Assembly (NCBI GenBank): GCA_964436935.1
Contig: CAYTES010000077.1
Location: forward strand, 1 to 5,811
DNA: 5,811 nucleotides
Direction of reading: 5' to 3'
Source of the DNA: CAYTES01 sp964436935
Lineage (GTDB): Bacteria > Patescibacteriota > Gracilibacteria > UBA1369 > UBA12473
Part shown: positions 5,286 to 5,811 of the stretch, in pieces
How the letters are laid out: each line of letters starts with the position of its first letter
How positions within the stretch are numbered: position 1 is the stretch's first letter
Translations under genes and position numbers: made by a program
Notes under the pieces: model-generated
What the model saw: only the letters and a program-made list of their open reading frames with translations
Database searches by the model: none
What the model was told of the DNA's origin: nothing

Positions 5286-5811
5286 ATGCTCATTCCACTC
5301 AAACACCGGCGCAAAACCCGCACCGCCACCATCGGTTCGCTTAAGCTTGGCCACAATTATCCGGTGGCCATCCAGTCGATGTGCTCCACCAAGACCGAAG
5401 ATATTGAGGCCACAGTGGCGCAAATCAAGCGATTGGAGGCCATGGATTGCGCCTTGATTCGACTTGCGATTCCGACCATGGAAACCGCTAAAGCCCTTGA
5501 AATCATCAAATCCAGAATCACCATTCCCGTGGTAGCCGACATTCATTTTGATGCGCGGCTGGCGATCGCTTCCATGGAGCGAGGGGCCGATAAAATTCGT
5601 ATCAATCCCGGGAACATCGTCGCTAACTTCAACCCCAATGAAAAACCCACGCAGTCCACGCGTCTTCAAATTGAAATGCTCGATAAAATCCTCGCCACAG
5701 CCAAAGAAAAAAACGTGTGCATCCGCATTGGCGTGAATGCCGGTTCTTTGGAGCAAGATCTCTGGGACAAGTATGGCGCGCCCACCGGCCCGGCACTTGT
5801 CGAATCCGGTC
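5286..5811 (+). CDS. ispG: 4-hydroxy-3-methylbut-2-en-1-yl diphosphate synthase IspG (GcpE), 5' portion
   Basis: Cytosolic 4Fe-4S enzyme of the MEP pathway that reduces 2-C-methyl-D-erythritol 2,4-cyclodiphosphate to HMBPP, feeding isopentenyl diphosphate synthesis. The first 175 residues are present, ending in the window edge; full proteins are about 350-410 residues. Diagnostic TIM-barrel motifs are VAIQSMCSTKTEDIEATVAQ (27-46), VVADIHFD (82-89), KIRINPGN (103-110) and CIRIGVNAGSLE (145-156). The cluster-binding cysteines lie in the C-terminal half, outside the window, so activity cannot be judged. Residues 1-10 include the RRKTR stretch usual just after the start, which supports ATG 5286. 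Divergent from infC, 114 nt away. There is no Shine-Dalgarno sequence. Confidence 0.95.
   Translation, partial: MLIPLKHRRKTRTATIGSLKLGHNYPVAIQSMCSTKTEDIEATVAQIKRLEAMDCALIRLAIPTMETAKALEIIKSRITIPVVADIHFDARLAIASMERGADKIRINPGNIVANFNPNEKPTQSTRLQIEMLDKILATAKEKNVCIRIGVNAGSLEQDLWDKYGAPTGPALVESG

Noticed and set aside
5172..5756. Upstream extension of the infC reading frame (375 residues in total)
   Set aside because: It runs antisense to the well-supported ispG gene, its sequence has no IF3 similarity, and it crosses the infC promoter.

Overview
The window looks like a chromosomal housekeeping segment of an uncultivated bacterium, most likely from the Patescibacteria/CPR radiation. A Peregrinibacteria-like lineage is my best guess. 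The grounds are the short-N-terminus MurF-type ligase, the compact gene spacing and the absence of Shine-Dalgarno sequences. This is inference; no marker in the window fixes the taxon. The standard genetic code fits: all frames are open without TGA, and the six genes whose stops are visible end in TAA or TAG. GC is roughly 50% in the core genes.

Layout, left to right. (1) 1-988, minus strand: the first 329 codons of an unrecognised protein, cut by the left edge, with a strong sigma70-type promoter at 1022-1050. (2) 1114-2409, minus: a MurF-like Mur ligase without the usual N-terminal UDP-substrate domain. (3) 2553-2909, plus: a 118-residue orphan gene of lower GC, whose extended -10 promoter predicts a leaderless mRNA. 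(4) 5171-2927, minus: infC, rpmI, rplT and rlmN, closely packed and probably one operon read from a near-consensus promoter at 5170-5198. (5) 5286-5811, plus: the first 175 codons of ispG (MEP isoprenoid pathway), divergent from infC and cut by the right edge.

The genes join core functions: translation initiation (IF3), large-subunit assembly (bL35, bL20), 23S rRNA methylation (RlmN), peptidoglycan precursor synthesis (MurF-like) and isoprenoid supply (IspG). Undecaprenyl carrier lipid depends on isoprenoids, so the last two are metabolically related.

I found no mobile element, CRISPR array, tRNA or rRNA, and no clearly new multi-gene system. The most interesting signals concern expression. 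No gene has a recognisable Shine-Dalgarno sequence. One promoter places +1 on the start ATG. The infC promoter's -10 box overlaps the apparent infC ATG, so IF3 probably starts at a downstream non-AUG codon. infC and ispG share a palindromic -35 element. No stretch longer than 300 bases lacks a gene.
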